DNA from: Gilliamella sp. Choc4-2
Lineage (GTDB): Bacteria; Pseudomonadota; Gammaproteobacteria; Enterobacterales; Orbaceae
NCBI RefSeq assembly: GCF_001690355.1
Contig: NZ_LZHG01000004.1
Span: 124,001 to 188,000, forward strand
DNA: 64,000 nucleotides
Direction: 5' to 3'
Below the pieces are notes generated by a model that saw only the letters and a program-made list of their open reading frames with translations, did no database searches and was not told the DNA's origin. Shown in pieces: positions 17,344-29,233 of the stretch (positions within the stretch are counted from its first letter, which is position 1; the number at the start of each line of letters is the position of its first letter). Position numbers and translations under genes: made by a program.

Positions 17344-19109
17344 TGAAACCAATAACAAAACATAAAAAAGATAGAGCTAAGAATAATAAAATTAATAAAC
17401 TAAATAGTAAAAAACAGTTTTTTACGCCTAGTCGATTTTATCTTGTCTATTGTTTAATTATTTTTGCGATTATCTGCTTAATGACCAGAATGGCAATTTT
17501 GCAAATCATTGAACCAGACAAGCTTATTGCTGAAGGAAATAAACGTTCTCTTCGTCATCAAGAAATGGATGCACCAAGAGCAATGATTACTGATCGCAAT
17601 GGGCGTGCATTAGCGGTAAGTGTGCCCATGTTTGATGTTTGGGCTGATCCTAAAATTGTAGTGCAAAAAGGTGGCGTGAATCCAGCAGATGCAAGGTGGC
17701 AAGGATTGGCAAAGGTTCTTAATATTCCAATGTCAATACTTGAACAAAAGCTTAATAACCCATCGATGCGTTTTGTTTATTTATCAAAACAAATAACACC
17801 GACAATATCTGGTTATTTGAAAAAATTAAAATTACCGGGAGTATCTTTTGCTAAAACGTCTAAGCGTTATTATCCAGCTGCTGAAAATATTGCCCAATTG
17901 ATTGGTTTAACAGATATTGACGAGCATGGCACTGAAAAAGGATCGGAAGGTATTGAAAAAAGTTATAATAAATGGCTAATAGGAGAATCAGGACAACGTA
18001 TTGTAAGGCGTGATCGGCGTGGTAATGTTATTGAAGAATTAGAACGAATAAATAGTGAAACTGCATCTGATTTAACATTAAGCATAGACGAACGCTTACA
18101 ATCTTTAGTTTATAGTGAACTTACTCAAGCAGTTGAATTTAATAAAGCAGACAGTGGTACAGCAGTACTGATTGATGTTCATACAGGTGAGATTTTGGCA
18201 ATGGCAACAAGCCCATCTTATAATCCTAATAATCGTTCATTAATTGATTATGCTTTATTGAGGAATCGTGCAGTGACTGATGCCTTTGAGCCAGGTTCAA
18301 CAGTTAAACCTCTAGTAGTAATGGCGGCGTTAGAAAAGAAAATTGCAGATTTAAATACGGTTATTGATACGAGACCATTTTATGTAAATCGTTACGAAAT
18401 TAAAGATGTCTCATATCAAAAATCACTTAATTTAGCCGGTATTTTAGAAAAATCGAGTAATGTAGGGGTAAGTAAATTAGCCTTACAGATGCAACCAGCT
18501 GACTTAGTTGAATATTATAGCCGTTTTGGATTAGGACAAACTACAGGTCTTGGATTAGGAGGTGAAGTTAGTGGATCAATTGCGGCCGATAGAACTCGAA
18601 AATGGGCAGATATTGAAAGAGCTACATTTGCATTTGGATATGGTTTGAGTGTTACCCCACTACAATTAGCCAGAGCTTATGCAACCATTGGTAGCTATGG
18701 TATTTATCGCCCTGTTTCAATAATAAAAGTAACAAAACCTGTCCAAGGTGAAAGAGTGGTACCTGAAAATATAGCTAAAAAAGTGGTTCAATTGATGGAA
18801 GCTGTTGCTGTCACTGGAGGTGGAGTTAAAGCATCTATTCCAGGATATAGTGTTGGAGTTAAAACAGGTACAGCAAAAAAGCTATCGGATGGGCGATATG
18901 TTAATCAATATTTAGCTTATACAGCAGGTATAGCTCCCGCTACAGCACCAAAATATTCGTTGGTTGTCGTTATTGATAACCCAAAAGCTGGTCAATATTA
19001 TGGGGGATCTGTTTCTGCACCTGTTTTTAGCCATATCATGGGGGGGGTGTTACGAACAATGAATGTAAAACCGGATCGTCAAGTTGATGGCCAAATGATT
19101 ATTTATTAA
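17343..19109 (+). CDS. ftsI: Peptidoglycan transpeptidase FtsI (PBP3)
   Basis: FtsI crosslinks septal peptidoglycan in partnership with FtsW and is a beta-lactam target. It has a short basic cytoplasmic tail, a membrane anchor near residues 30-50, a pedestal domain, and the transpeptidase motifs STVK (catalytic Ser319, Lys322), SSN (371-373) and KTGT (507-510). The length of 588 aa equals E. coli FtsI. The start overlaps the ftsL stop as TAATG, giving tight coupling. Confidence 0.98.
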   Translation: MKPITKHKKDRAKNNKINKLNSKKQFFTPSRFYLVYCLIIFAIICLMTRMAILQIIEPDKLIAEGNKRSLRHQEMDAPRAMITDRNGRALAVSVPMFDVWADPKIVVQKGGVNPADARWQGLAKVLNIPMSILEQKLNNPSMRFVYLSKQITPTISGYLKKLKLPGVSFAKTSKRYYPAAENIAQLIGLTDIDEHGTEKGSEGIEKSYNKWLIGESGQRIVRRDRRGNVIEELERINSETASDLTLSIDERLQSLVYSELTQAVEFNKADSGTAVLIDVHTGEILAMATSPSYNPNNRSLIDYALLRNRAVTDAFEPGSTVKPLVVMAALEKKIADLNTVIDTRPFYVNRYEIKDVSYQKSLNLAGILEKSSNVGVSKLALQMQPADLVEYYSRFGLGQTTGLGLGGEVSGSIAADRTRKWADIERATFAFGYGLSVTPLQLARAYATIGSYGIYRPVSIIKVTKPVQGERVVPENIAKKVVQLMEAVAVTGGGVKASIPGYSVGVKTGTAKKLSDGRYVNQYLAYTAGIAPATAPKYSLVVVIDNPKAGQYYGGSVSAPVFSHIMGGVLRTMNVKPDRQVDGQMIIY

Positions 19110-19119
19110 TGGGTGGTAA

Positions 19120-20670
19120 ATGATGACTATAATCACATTTAAAACATTATTCAGCTTATTAGGTGGAAATAATAACGAATGTATAGAAGATTTTCCTGTC
19201 AATTATTTACGTATTGATAGTCGTATGGTCAAAAAAAATGATGTTTTTGTTGCAATTAAAGGGAGCACTGTTGATGGAAAATCATTTATTCCACAAGCTA
19301 TTCAAGCCGGAGCTGTTGCTGTATTAATCGAGGCAGATAAAAAATCAGATGATCTTCATATTGATTATATTAAAAAAGGAAAAAGAAATATTCCTCAAGT
19401 AAAAGTGTTTCAATTATCTAACCGTATGTCTTATATAGCAAATGATTTTTACCATTCTCCTTCAAAAAAATTATCCGTTATCGGTGTGACAGGGACAAAT
19501 GGAAAAACTACAGTTACGCAGCTTATAGCTCAATGTGCAACTTTACTAAATGAAAAAGTAGCACTTTTGGGAACCATTGGCAATGGTATTTATAATCAAC
19601 TTGAACAGTCAGAAAATACAACAACATCAGCAATTGATGTTCAAACATTTTTGGCTGATTTTGTAAAAAAATATGTCAAAATTGTTTCTATGGAAATTTC
19701 TTCTCATGGATTAGTTATGAATCGAGTTAAAGGAATAACTTTTGCTGCAACAGTATTTACTAATTTAAGTCGTGATCATCTTGATTATCATAAAACCATG
19801 GGGAAATATGCTAAAGCAAAGTGGTCATTATTTAGTCCTGAAACAAAAGATAAGCAAGTTGTCAATTCTGGTAAATCAATTATCAATTATGATGATAAAT
19901 ATGGTAAGCGGTGGATTGAGAAACTTTCACAAGTCACTGCTGTTTCATGTCAACCAAAATCGCTGAGTCATTTAAAAAATTTGAATATTCCGTATGTAGG
20001 TGTATCCATGATTGAGTATCATGATAAAGGGGCCAAGATTCATATGGAATCAAGTTGGGGTCATGCTGTTATTTATAGTCGATTATTGGGTGAGTTTAAT
20101 GTATCAAATTTACTAATGTGTATAGCAACATTATTAACACTTGATTTTCCATTTTTTTCTGTAGTTAACATGGTATCTTTCCTTAAACCTATCTGTGGGC
20201 GTATGGAGGTACTACATGCCAATCATCGGCCGACCTTCATTGTTGATTATGCTCATACTCCAGATGCATTGCAAAAAGCTTTACAAGCAAGCCGCATTCA
20301 TTGTAAAGGATCTTTATGGGTGATCTTTGGTTGTGGTGGTGATCGAGATTCTGGTAAAAGACCATTAATGGGTGAAATAGCGGCACAGTATGCTGACAAA
20401 ATCGTCTTAACTAATGATAACCCAAGAACTGAAGATGGAATGAAAATTATTAATGACATTAAGCAAGGTTTAGCTGAGAGTAAAAACGTACAGGTTATTA
20501 TTGATAGAGTTGCTGCTATTACGCAAACTTTTGCTCAAGCCAAGGCTAATGATGTGATTTTAATTGCGGGTAAAGGGCATGAAGATTATCAAATTATTGG
20601 AAAAACAAAATATTATCATTCAGATCAAGAAATAGTGAAGCAGCTTCTAGGAGTAGAGAATCCATTATGA
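19120..20670 (+). CDS. murE: UDP-MurNAc-tripeptide synthetase, meso-DAP type
   Basis: MurE adds the third residue of the stem peptide. The ATP loop GTNGKT is at 125-130. The substrate-selecting motif DNPR at 433-436 is that of meso-diaminopimelate-adding enzymes, so the wall should be of the Gram-negative DAP type. The 516-aa length is slightly more than E. coli (495), with the extra mostly in the N-terminal third. It ends in a 4-nt overlap with murF. Confidence 0.97.
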   Translation: MMTIITFKTLFSLLGGNNNECIEDFPVNYLRIDSRMVKKNDVFVAIKGSTVDGKSFIPQAIQAGAVAVLIEADKKSDDLHIDYIKKGKRNIPQVKVFQLSNRMSYIANDFYHSPSKKLSVIGVTGTNGKTTVTQLIAQCATLLNEKVALLGTIGNGIYNQLEQSENTTTSAIDVQTFLADFVKKYVKIVSMEISSHGLVMNRVKGITFAATVFTNLSRDHLDYHKTMGKYAKAKWSLFSPETKDKQVVNSGKSIINYDDKYGKRWIEKLSQVTAVSCQPKSLSHLKNLNIPYVGVSMIEYHDKGAKIHMESSWGHAVIYSRLLGEFNVSNLLMCIATLLTLDFPFFSVVNMVSFLKPICGRMEVLHANHRPTFIVDYAHTPDALQKALQASRIHCKGSLWVIFGCGGDRDSGKRPLMGEIAAQYADKIVLTNDNPRTEDGMKIINDIKQGLAESKNVQVIIDRVAAITQTFAQAKANDVILIAGKGHEDYQIIGKTKYYHSDQEIVKQLLGVENPL

Positions 20671-22028
20671 TTCCATTAACTATAAAACAAATTAAAAACA
20701 TGGTGGGTGGCGAATCTTATTATATTCAAGATGAAGGTCTTGTAGTTAATTTAATTTGTACAGATTCACGTAAAATTGCTAAACATGCATTGTTTATTGC
20801 TCTAGTTGGTGAGCATTTTGATGGGCATTTATTCGCTGAGCAGGCAGTTAAAGATGGTGCTACTGTCGTGATTGTCAATCATAAGCTGGATAAGATTGTA
20901 CCACAGATAGTTGTGAAAGATACTCGGCAAGCTTTAGGGCAAATAGCGGCTTTTATTCGACAGCAAAGTCTGGCTAAGATTGTTGCTGTAACGGGATCAT
21001 CAGGTAAAACATCCGTTAAAGAGATGACCGCTGCAATTTTGCAATGTTGTGGTAACACTCTCTATACTCAGGGAAATTTTAATAACGATATTGGTGTTCC
21101 ACTGACATTACTGCGATTAACTGAGCAAAATCAGTTTGCTGTCATAGAATTAGGAGCGAATCATATCGGCGAGATTGCTTATACTACTAATATGGTCAAA
21201 CCACAAAGCGTCTTAATCAATAATATAGCTGAAGCACATATAGAAGGGTTTGGCTCATTTGAAGGTGTTGCAATGGCTAAAGGTGAAATATTTGAAGGGT
21301 TATCTCGAGATGGAATCGCTATTATTAATTTAGATAGCTACTGCGATAAATGGCTTAATCAATTAGTAAATAAAACTGTTTGGACTTTTTCATTAAATAA
21401 TACATCAGCTGATTTTTATGCTAGCGATGTTCAAATTTCAGAAAAAACAAAATTTATTTTACATACGCCCAATGGTGAAAGTGAAATTGTATTACCAATA
21501 ATTGGATTGCATAATGTTTCTAATGCGATAGCAGCATCTGCTTTAGCTCTTTCAGTAGGAGCAGATATCCAACAAATCACAAAAGGTTTAGCAACATTAC
21601 AACCAGTTAAAGGCCGTTTATTCCCAATCAGATTAAATAAAACCCAATTGATTTGGGATGATTCATATAATGCTAATGTTGGTTCAATGTCAGCTGCTAT
21701 ACAAGTTTTAGTAAAACAGCCAGGATTTAGAGTTTTAGTGGTTGGTGATATGGGAGAATTAGGACTAGAATCTGAAAAATATCATCGACAAATAGGCAAA
21801 CTTGCTCATGATGAAAAGTTAGACTGTGTGGTAAGTGTTGGCAAATTAAGCTATTTTATTAGTCAGTATAGCGGTGTAGGTCACCATTTTAATAATAAAC
21901 AAGACGCAGTAAATTTTCTGTTAACGTTATTACGACAATACCCTATTTTAACTATGCTAGTTAAAGGTTCTCGTAGTGCCAAAATGGAAGAAATCATAGA
22001 AAAAATTCAATTACACAATTCAAAATGA
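20667..22028 (+). CDS. murF: UDP-MurNAc-tripeptide-D-Ala-D-Ala ligase
   Basis: MurF attaches the D-Ala-D-Ala dipeptide, made by Ddl, to complete the cytoplasmic pentapeptide precursor. The ATP loop TGSSGKTS is at 109-116, and the Mur-ligase blocks NFNNDIGVP and ELGANHIGEI follow. It is 453 aa (E. coli 452). Its ATG overlaps the murE stop (ATGA). Confidence 0.97.
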   Translation: MIPLTIKQIKNMVGGESYYIQDEGLVVNLICTDSRKIAKHALFIALVGEHFDGHLFAEQAVKDGATVVIVNHKLDKIVPQIVVKDTRQALGQIAAFIRQQSLAKIVAVTGSSGKTSVKEMTAAILQCCGNTLYTQGNFNNDIGVPLTLLRLTEQNQFAVIELGANHIGEIAYTTNMVKPQSVLINNIAEAHIEGFGSFEGVAMAKGEIFEGLSRDGIAIINLDSYCDKWLNQLVNKTVWTFSLNNTSADFYASDVQISEKTKFILHTPNGESEIVLPIIGLHNVSNAIAASALALSVGADIQQITKGLATLQPVKGRLFPIRLNKTQLIWDDSYNANVGSMSAAIQVLVKQPGFRVLVVGDMGELGLESEKYHRQIGKLAHDEKLDCVVSVGKLSYFISQYSGVGHHFNNKQDAVNFLLTLLRQYPILTMLVKGSRSAKMEEIIEKIQLHNSK

Positions 22029-22043
22029 ATCAGGATTAAAATT

Positions 22044-23126
22044 ATGTTGGTGTGGATATCTGAGTATTTAGTTAAATATTTCTCTTTTTTTAATGTTATC
22101 TCTTATTTAACCGTAAGGGCAATTTTAGGTCTATTAACCTCATTAACTATTTCATTAATTATGGGGCAAAAAACTATTGATTGGTTACAAAAATTACAAA
22201 TTGGACAAGTTATACGGAATGATGGTCCAGAATCACATTTAAGTAAAAAAGGTACTCCAACTATGGGGGGAGTGCTTATTTTAGCATCCATTATATTATC
22301 GGTGTTTTTATGGGCAGATCTCCGTAATCCATATGTTTGGGTGGTGTTATTTGTTTTAATTGGTTATGGTGTTATTGGATTTGTCGATGATTATTTAAAA
22401 GTAATTCGAAAAAATAGTGCTGGACTTATTGCGAGATGGAAATATTTTTGGCAATCATTTATTGCATTGGTTGTTGCTTTTGGTCTTTATACTTATGGTA
22501 AAGATAGTTCGGTTACAGTTTTGCTTGTTCCATTTTTTAAAGATGTCATGCCGCAACTAGGACTATGTTTTATTTTACTAACCTATGTGGTTATTGTTGG
22601 AGCGGGTAATGCTGTTAACTTAACCGATGGGCTTGATGGATTGGCAATTATGCCGACTGTTTTTGTAGCTGCAGGGTTGGCTTTGGTTTCTTGGGCTACA
22701 GGTAATATTAATTTTGCCACCTATTTACATATCCCCTATATTAAATTTAGTGGAGAGTTGATGATTATTTGTACGGCAATTATTGGTGCTGGCCTTGGCT
22801 TTTTATGGTTCAATACTTATCCTGCAATGGTTTTTATGGGGGATGTCGGATCACTTGCTTTAGGTGGTGTTTTAGGTATTATTTCGGTTTTATTGCGACA
22901 AGAATTTTTGTTGCTTATTATGGGGGGGATATTTGTAATTGAAACCTTGTCTGTTATTTTACAAGTCGGCTCATTTAAATTACGAGGAAAAAGAATTTTT
23001 AAAATGGCACCAATTCATCATCATTATGAATTAAAAGGTTGGCCAGAACCTAGAGTTATTGTGCGATTTTGGATAATTTCATTGATGTTAGTCGTAATTG
23101 GTTTATTAACTTTGAAATTACGTTAA
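22044..23126 (+). CDS. mraY: Phospho-MurNAc-pentapeptide translocase
   Basis: MraY transfers phospho-MurNAc-pentapeptide to undecaprenyl phosphate, making lipid I at the inner membrane. It is a polytopic protein with about ten spans, 360 aa, identical in length to E. coli. The conserved cytoplasmic loops are visible: [15 protein letters not shown] with the DD pair, NLTDGLDGL, and MAPIHHHYE near the C-terminus. Confidence 0.98.
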   Translation: MLVWISEYLVKYFSFFNVISYLTVRAILGLLTSLTISLIMGQKTIDWLQKLQIGQVIRNDGPESHLSKKGTPTMGGVLILASIILSVFLWADLRNPYVWVVLFVLIGYGVIGFVDDYLKVIRKNSAGLIARWKYFWQSFIALVVAFGLYTYGKDSSVTVLLVPFFKDVMPQLGLCFILLTYVVIVGAGNAVNLTDGLDGLAIMPTVFVAAGLALVSWATGNINFATYLHIPYIKFSGELMIICTAIIGAGLGFLWFNTYPAMVFMGDVGSLALGGVLGIISVLLRQEFLLLIMGGIFVIETLSVILQVGSFKLRGKRIFKMAPIHHHYELKGWPEPRVIVRFWIISLMLVVIGLLTLKLR

Positions 23127-23149
23127 TTATAATATACCAGGATAAAATT

Positions 23150-24484
23150 ATGATCAGCTATCAAGGCAAAAACGTCGTCATTATTGGTTTAGGCATCACA
23201 GGGCTTTCTTGTGTGGATTATTTTCTTTCTCAAAATGTTATTCCTAAAGTAATTGATACCCGTTTATTGCCATCAGGATTAGAACAATTAGATAAACGTG
23301 TTGATTACCACTTAGGAGAGCTGAAACTTGATTGGTTGCTTAATGCTGATTTGATTATTACTAGTCCTGGTATTGCTTTATCCATGCCTGAACTAGTACA
23401 AGCATCAAAAAGAAATATTGAAATTATAGGTGATATTGAGCTTTTTTGCCGTGAAGTAAACCAACAAAACAATAAACAAATTGTTGCTATAACTGGAGCT
23501 AATGGAAAAACTACAGTTACTTCGTTAGTTGGTGAAATTATTAAGTCTTATGGTATAAAAGTTGGTGTTGGCGGCAATATAGGTCAACCAGCATTATCGT
23601 TGTTGTCACAGGATTGTGATATTTATGTACTTGAGCTATCAAGTTTTCAACTTGAAACAACAAATAGTTTAAGAGCCACAGTGGCGACAATTTTAAATAT
23701 TTCAGAGGATCACATGGATCGTTATCCACAAGGTTTAATGCAGTATGTTGAAGCTAAACAACGTATCTATATTAATGCTAAATATTGTGTTATTAATAAT
23801 GATGATAAATTAACCCATCCAAAAATTGAGCATAGTGATTGCTTCTCATTTGGATTAAGTGTTGGCAATTATCATTTAGATAATCAATATGAACATTTAA
23901 TTGCTCAAGAACACTCTGTTTTATCAACAAATGTTATGAAACTTACTGGCTCTCATAATTATCTTAATGCATTAGCCGCTTTAGCTATTGTAGATAAATT
24001 AGGAATTTCCCGTGAATCGAGCTTAGCAACAATAGCTAATTTTCGTGGATTACCTCATCGTTTCGAATTGGTGTTTGAACAAAATGGTGTGAAATGGATT
24101 AATGATTCTAAAGCAACTAATGTGGGTAGTACTGAAGCTGCGTTAAAGAGTATCGTTTGCAATGGTACATTATTTTTATTATTGGGTGGTGATGGGAAAT
24201 CTGCTGATTTTAAATCATTAGTCCCCTATTTTAAGAAAAGAAATCTTAAAATTTTCTGTTTTGGACGCGATCGCTTTATACTTGCTAAGTTAGCACCTAA
24301 TGTTACAACGGTTACGGAAACGCTTTCTGAGGCAGTGCAAATTATTGCTAAAAAAGTTGTTTCAAATGATGTTGTTTTACTTTCGCCTGCATGTGCCAGT
24401 TTAGATCAATTTAAAAATTATATTGAACGTGGAAAACAGTTTGTACAACTTGCTAAGCAATTTACGCAAAGGAGCACGAAATGA
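23150..24484 (+). CDS. murD: UDP-MurNAc-L-alanine:D-glutamate ligase
   Basis: MurD adds D-glutamate to UDP-MurNAc-L-Ala. From ATG 23150 it is 444 aa (E. coli 438), with AGGA at 23139-23142 as ribosome site; an upstream in-frame start would lie inside mraY. The Rossmann-like UDP domain opens with IIGLGITG, the ATP loop TGANGKTT is at 115-122, and NDSKATN near the C-terminal domain is typical. It overlaps ftsW by 4 nt. Confidence 0.97.
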   Translation: MISYQGKNVVIIGLGITGLSCVDYFLSQNVIPKVIDTRLLPSGLEQLDKRVDYHLGELKLDWLLNADLIITSPGIALSMPELVQASKRNIEIIGDIELFCREVNQQNNKQIVAITGANGKTTVTSLVGEIIKSYGIKVGVGGNIGQPALSLLSQDCDIYVLELSSFQLETTNSLRATVATILNISEDHMDRYPQGLMQYVEAKQRIYINAKYCVINNDDKLTHPKIEHSDCFSFGLSVGNYHLDNQYEHLIAQEHSVLSTNVMKLTGSHNYLNALAALAIVDKLGISRESSLATIANFRGLPHRFELVFEQNGVKWINDSKATNVGSTEAALKSIVCNGTLFLLLGGDGKSADFKSLVPYFKKRNLKIFCFGRDRFILAKLAPNVTTVTETLSEAVQIIAKKVVSNDVVLLSPACASLDQFKNYIERGKQFVQLAKQFTQRSTK

Positions 24485-25632
24485 CATTTTTATGGATAAA
24501 AAAACAAGTTAATCCACATATACCATTTGATAATGATCTACTTTGGACCATACTAGGATTAATGATAATAGGATTAATTATGGTGACATCTTCATCAATG
24601 TCATTTAGTGAAAGTAATCCGTTTTTTTATACTCAGCGCCAACTTATTCAGCTTGGTATATCAAGTTTTTTAATGTTTATAACTTTATATATTCCAATAC
24701 AGCGCTGGCAACAATTTGGCACAGTGCTATTAATTATCGCGATTATTATGTTAGTCGTTGTCTTAGGTATCGGTTCTTCAATTAATGGTGCTTCTCGCTG
24801 GATACCATTAGGCGTTTTTAATTTTCAACCTGCAGAACTTTCAAAATTAGCACTATTTTTATTTTTAGCTGGGTATTTGTCGCGTAAATCAGATGAAGTA
24901 CAAAGTGGCTTTTGGGGTTTTTTTAAACCAATGGTTGTTATGGCAATCCTTTCAATTTTGTTACTGAGACAACCTGATTTAGGCACAGTCATTGTTTTAT
25001 TCATGGTTACAATTGGTATTTTATTTATTGCTGGTGCTCAATTGTGGCAATTTATTGCTATTTTATTAACGGGTGTTGGTGCAGTGATTTGTCTAATTTT
25101 ATATGAAGCTTATCGTCTAACTCGCTTACTAACATTTCTTGATCCTTGGAAAGATGCAACTGGATCGGGCTATCAATTAGTTGCCTCTTTAATGGCTATT
25201 GGTAGTGGTGGTATAACTGGGCAAGGTATGGGGAATTCAATATTAAAATTAGGTTACTTACCGGAATGCCATACTGACTTTATTTTTTCAATTATTTCTG
25301 AAGAATATGGTTATGTTGGTGTGGCAGCATTGCTGTCTTTACTGTTCTTTTTGACATTTAAAGCAATGGCGATTGGTTATCGTGCTTTAAATGATGGTTC
25401 GCTATTTTCAGGTTATTTAGCTTGTGAAATAGGTATTTGGTTTGGTTTCCAAACTTTCGTTAATGTTGGGGTAACATCGGGTATGTTACCAACTAAAGGT
25501 TTAACATTACCATTTATTAGTTATGGTGGTTCAAGCCTTATTGTAATGAGTATTGCCGTTGCAATATTACTTAGAATAGATTTTGAATTTAGACAAAGAC
25601 AAGCGCAAGCAAGAATGAGGTCAATAAAATAA
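24481..25632 (+). CDS. ftsW: Septal peptidoglycan glycosyltransferase FtsW
   Basis: FtsW is a SEDS-family polymerase that builds septal glycan strands from lipid II together with FtsI. The protein is 383 aa with about ten membrane spans. SEDS landmarks include GASRWIPLG, the RQPDLGT segment carrying the essential Asp, and the C-terminal [15 protein letters not shown] motif. GGAG precedes the ATG, which overlaps the murD stop. The stop overlaps the murG ATG by one base. Confidence 0.97.
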   Translation: MTFLWIKKQVNPHIPFDNDLLWTILGLMIIGLIMVTSSSMSFSESNPFFYTQRQLIQLGISSFLMFITLYIPIQRWQQFGTVLLIIAIIMLVVVLGIGSSINGASRWIPLGVFNFQPAELSKLALFLFLAGYLSRKSDEVQSGFWGFFKPMVVMAILSILLLRQPDLGTVIVLFMVTIGILFIAGAQLWQFIAILLTGVGAVICLILYEAYRLTRLLTFLDPWKDATGSGYQLVASLMAIGSGGITGQGMGNSILKLGYLPECHTDFIFSIISEEYGYVGVAALLSLLFFLTFKAMAIGYRALNDGSLFSGYLACEIGIWFGFQTFVNVGVTSGMLPTKGLTLPFISYGGSSLIVMSIAVAILLRIDFEFRQRQAQARMRSIK

Positions 25633-26684
25633 TGAGGAAATTATTAATTATGGCAGGTGGAACTGGAGGACATGTATTCCCTGGTATTGCTGTTGCGCAT
25701 TATTTAATGAAACAAGGTTGGGAGGTTAGATGGCTTGGTACTGCGGACAGAATGGAAGCACATCTTGTTCCTGAAAATGGTATTGAAATCGATTTTATCG
25801 AGATATCGGGTTTACGCGGAAAGGGTATTAAGAGTTTATTTAAAGCCCCTTATAAAATTCTAAAAGCGGTTTTACAAGCGCGAAGAATTTTAAAAACTTA
25901 TGCTCCTGATGTTGTTTTAGGCATGGGAGGGTATGTTTCTGGTCCTGGTGGAATTGCAGCTAAAACACTGGGAATCCCTATAGTATTACATGAGCAAAAT
26001 GGCGTTGCAGGCTTAACAAATAAATGGTTGGCAAAAATTGCGACTAAAGTTTTACAAGCATTTCCTACTGCGTTTCCTAATGCAGAAGTTGTAGGAAATC
26101 CTGTTCGTAGTGATCTATTAACAATGGCACCGCCTGAAATAAGATTTAAAGATTCAGAAAGACCAATAAGAATACTCGTCATGGGAGGTAGCCAAGGAGC
26201 CAGAATTATTAACGATGTTGTTCCTCAAGTGATAACAGAATTATCTGACAAATATGTTGTTTGGCATCAAACGGGTAAAAGTATGTTTGAATCTGTAATA
26301 CAAGCTTATCAACACTGTGATATGACAAATAATAAAGTTACTGAATTTATTACTGATGTAGCAGAAGCTTACAATTGGGCCGATATTGTAATTTGTCGAA
26401 GTGGGGCATTAACAGTTAGTGAAATAGAAACTGTTGGGATTGGCGCTATTTTTGTTCCATTTATGCACAAAGATCGCCAGCAATACTGGAACGCAAAACC
26501 TTTAGCAGATATAGGCGCAGCAGAAATTATAGAACAACCTGATTTTAATGTGAAATCATTATCAAATATATTGTTAAAATTAAGTTATGAAAAGTTAAGT
26601 GAAATGGCGATTAAAGCTAAAAGTTTATCTATTGTAAATTCAACAGAAAGAGTGGCAGAAACACTTAAATCAGTGATAAAATAA
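25632..26684 (+). CDS. murG: Lipid II-forming GlcNAc transferase MurG
   Basis: MurG is a GT-B glycosyltransferase on the inner face of the membrane that adds GlcNAc to lipid I. The glycine-rich loop GGTGGH is at 9-14. The second loop MGGSQGA and the UDP-GlcNAc site with [11 protein letters not shown] follow. It is 350 aa (E. coli 355). Unlike in E. coli, it is not joined to murC: a 174-nt spacer follows. Confidence 0.97.
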   Translation: MRKLLIMAGGTGGHVFPGIAVAHYLMKQGWEVRWLGTADRMEAHLVPENGIEIDFIEISGLRGKGIKSLFKAPYKILKAVLQARRILKTYAPDVVLGMGGYVSGPGGIAAKTLGIPIVLHEQNGVAGLTNKWLAKIATKVLQAFPTAFPNAEVVGNPVRSDLLTMAPPEIRFKDSERPIRILVMGGSQGARIINDVVPQVITELSDKYVVWHQTGKSMFESVIQAYQHCDMTNNKVTEFITDVAEAYNWADIVICRSGALTVSEIETVGIGAIFVPFMHKDRQQYWNAKPLADIGAAEIIEQPDFNVKSLSNILLKLSYEKLSEMAIKAKSLSIVNSTERVAETLKSVIK

Positions 26685-26858
26685 TTAGTTTTTGATATAA
26701 CTTTATGTAATAATCTTTTCAATTTATTATAGATTAGGTTAATGTATAGGTAAAAATAATATTAATTACAGAAAAAACAGTTAATAATAATTTAGAAAAG
26801 CTTTAAAAAAAAATAAAACTAAACATTATTAAACAATAACAAAATATTTAGGGGTTAA
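26685..26858 (+). other. Spacer between murG and murC
   Basis: This AT-rich 174-nt gap interrupts an otherwise tightly packed cluster. It contains no convincing hairpin terminator. A possible weak promoter lies at 26702-26730 (TTTATG, 17 nt, TATTAT), but many such matches are expected in sequence this AT-rich. I see no small gene with a ribosome site. Confidence 0.4.
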
Positions 26859-28310
26859 ATGGTGGATACAAAGGAATTAGTTGAGTTAAGAACAATTATT
26901 CCCGAAATGAAACGTGTCAGACATATCCACTTTGTGGGGATCGGCGGTGCAGGTATGGGGGGGATTGCTGAAGTTCTTGCTAATGAAGGTTACAAAATAA
27001 GCGGCTCGGATATCTTAGAAAATGCAGTTACTCAACATTTAGAAACGTTAGGTGCTAAAATTATTATTGGCCATGCAGCTGAAAATATACTTAATGCTAG
27101 TGTTGTTGTTATCTCATCTGCTATTTCACAAGATAACATTGAAGTAGTTGCTGCTCGTGAAGCACGCATACCTGTTATTCAACGAGCTGAAATGCTTGCT
27201 GAGTTGATGCGTTTTCGTTATGGTATAGCAATTGCCGGAACACATGGTAAGACAACAACAACCGCCATGGTTACCGCTATTTATGCTGAAGCAAAATTTG
27301 ATCCGACATTTGTAAATGGAGGTTTAGTTAAAGCCGCGGGAACTCATGCTAAATTAGGTAGTAGTCGTTATTTTATTGCTGAAGCCGATGAAAGTGATGC
27401 ATCATTTCTACATTTACAACCTATGGTGTCTATTGTTACCAATATTGAAGCTGATCATATGGATACCTATCAAGGTAATATTGAAAACTTAAAACAAACA
27501 TTTATCTCTTTCTTACACAATCTTCCTTTTTATGGACTAGCAATAATGTGTTATGACGACCCAATTAATCGTGAATTATTACCTATTGTTGGTCGTAAAA
27601 TTATCACCTATGGTTTTAATGAAAATGCCGATGTTGTTATAAAAAATTATCGTCAAGAACGAGGTATGAGTTATTACACTGTTTGTCGCCCAGGTCATAA
27701 CGACTTGCATATAGAATTAAATGCACCAGGAAAACATAATGCCTTAAATTCAGTTGCAGCCATTGTTGCTGCAACTGAAGATGGTATTGATGATGAACCA
27801 ATTGTCCAAGCATTGGCTAAATTTGCTGGTACAAGTCGCCGTTTTGATCTATTAGGTATCTTTCCTCATGTAAGTGGTCAAGATATTATGATGATTGATG
27901 ATTATGGCCATCACCCAAGTGAAGTTAATGCAACAATCCAAGCAGCAAGAAATGGTTGGCCCGATCGTCGCTTAGTGATGTTATTTCAACCTCATCGATA
28001 TACTCGAACTCGTGATTTATTTGATGACTTTGCGCAAGTGCTTTCACAAGTAGATGCATTGGTAATGTTAGATGTTTATTCTGCAGGTGAACAACTTATT
28101 ACAGGTGCTGATAGCCGTTCTTTATGTCGATCTATTCGTAATCGAGGTAAAGTTGACCCAATTTATGTTTCTGATTTAGATTTTTTGCCTCAAATAATGA
28201 AAGAAATATTAAAAGGTGGAGATCTGTTGTTAACACAAGGTGCTGGAAGTGTTGGTCGTATTGCTCGCCAGTTGGCCAACATTGAATTATTTTCGAGAGA
28301 GGATTTATAA
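26859..28310 (+). CDS. murC: UDP-MurNAc-L-alanine ligase
   Basis: MurC adds L-alanine to UDP-MurNAc, the first peptide step. The N-terminal [12 protein letters not shown] loop binds the UDP part, and the ATP loop GTHGKT is at 127-132. DDYGHHPSE and the RYTRTRDLF stretch are typical of the C-terminal half. It is 483 aa (E. coli 491). AGGGG at 26850-26854 supports the ATG. The stop overlaps ddl by one base. Confidence 0.97.
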   Translation: MVDTKELVELRTIIPEMKRVRHIHFVGIGGAGMGGIAEVLANEGYKISGSDILENAVTQHLETLGAKIIIGHAAENILNASVVVISSAISQDNIEVVAAREARIPVIQRAEMLAELMRFRYGIAIAGTHGKTTTTAMVTAIYAEAKFDPTFVNGGLVKAAGTHAKLGSSRYFIAEADESDASFLHLQPMVSIVTNIEADHMDTYQGNIENLKQTFISFLHNLPFYGLAIMCYDDPINRELLPIVGRKIITYGFNENADVVIKNYRQERGMSYYTVCRPGHNDLHIELNAPGKHNALNSVAAIVAATEDGIDDEPIVQALAKFAGTSRRFDLLGIFPHVSGQDIMMIDDYGHHPSEVNATIQAARNGWPDRRLVMLFQPHRYTRTRDLFDDFAQVLSQVDALVMLDVYSAGEQLITGADSRSLCRSIRNRGKVDPIYVSDLDFLPQIMKEILKGGDLLLTQGAGSVGRIARQLANIELFSREDL

Positions 28311-29221
28311 TGGTGGTTGATAAAGTTGCAGTATTGTATGGCGGAACATCTGCCGAGCGAGAAGTTTCACTCAAATCAGGTAAAGCTGTACATGCAGGAT
28401 TATTGGCAAATGGTATTAATGCACATCTTATTGATACTAAAGATCACTCTATTACACAATTAAAAAAAGAAGGGTATACAAAAGCATTTATTATTTTACA
28501 TGGACGTGGTGGTGAAGATGGTATTGTTCAATCAATCTTGACTTATCAAAACATTCCTTATACAGGTAGTGATATTCTTTCATCATCACTGACTATGGAT
28601 AAGCTAAAAACAAAGTTAATTTGGAAAGCACTTGGTCTACCTGTTGCTGATTATGTTATGATTAATAAATCGCAGATGATTGATATTGATGCTATTGTAA
28701 GGCAACTTGGATTTCCTTTGTTTGTAAAACCAATTCATGAAGGTTCTAGTGTAGGTATGGCTCGGGTTAATGAAGCATCTGAGTTAAAAACTGCCATTGG
28801 CATTGCGTTTCAATATGATGATGCGGTTATGATTGAGTCATTTTTAGCTGGACCAGAATTTACAGTAGCAATTGTAGGTGAAGAAGTTTTACCTACAATT
28901 CGTATTAAACCCACTGCCGAATTTTATAATTATGATGCAAAGTATCTATCGAACTCAACGCAATACTTTTGCCCAAGTGGATTACCTGATAACAAAGAAC
29001 AAGAGATTCGTAAATTAGCACTAGATGCTTATAAGGCCGTAGGATGCAGAGGTTGGGGACGGGTAGATGTTATGTTTGATGCTAATGAAAATCCGTATTT
29101 GCTTGAAGTTAATACAGCACCGGGCATGACCAATCATAGTTTAGTACCAATGGCAGCAAAACAATATGGGTGGTCATTTAATGAACTTGTAGCTAGAATC
29201 TTAAATTTGGCAACTCTATAA
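28310..29221 (+). CDS. ddl: D-alanine-D-alanine ligase
   Basis: Ddl makes the D-Ala-D-Ala dipeptide used by MurF; it is an ATP-grasp enzyme. LYGGTSAEREVSL near the N-terminus, HGRGGEDG, HEGSSVGMA and the metal-binding EVNTAPGMTNHS are the family blocks. The length of 303 aa fits E. coli DdlB (306), and so does its place between murC and ftsQ. Confidence 0.97.
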   Translation: MVVDKVAVLYGGTSAEREVSLKSGKAVHAGLLANGINAHLIDTKDHSITQLKKEGYTKAFIILHGRGGEDGIVQSILTYQNIPYTGSDILSSSLTMDKLKTKLIWKALGLPVADYVMINKSQMIDIDAIVRQLGFPLFVKPIHEGSSVGMARVNEASELKTAIGIAFQYDDAVMIESFLAGPEFTVAIVGEEVLPTIRIKPTAEFYNYDAKYLSNSTQYFCPSGLPDNKEQEIRKLALDAYKAVGCRGWGRVDVMFDANENPYLLEVNTAPGMTNHSLVPMAAKQYGWSFNELVARILNLATL

Positions 29222-29233
29222 TTAACTTTATTT

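Noticed and set aside
25898-26182. 94-aa frame antisense to murG
   Set aside because: Lies wholly within murG with no ribosome site and shadow-like composition.
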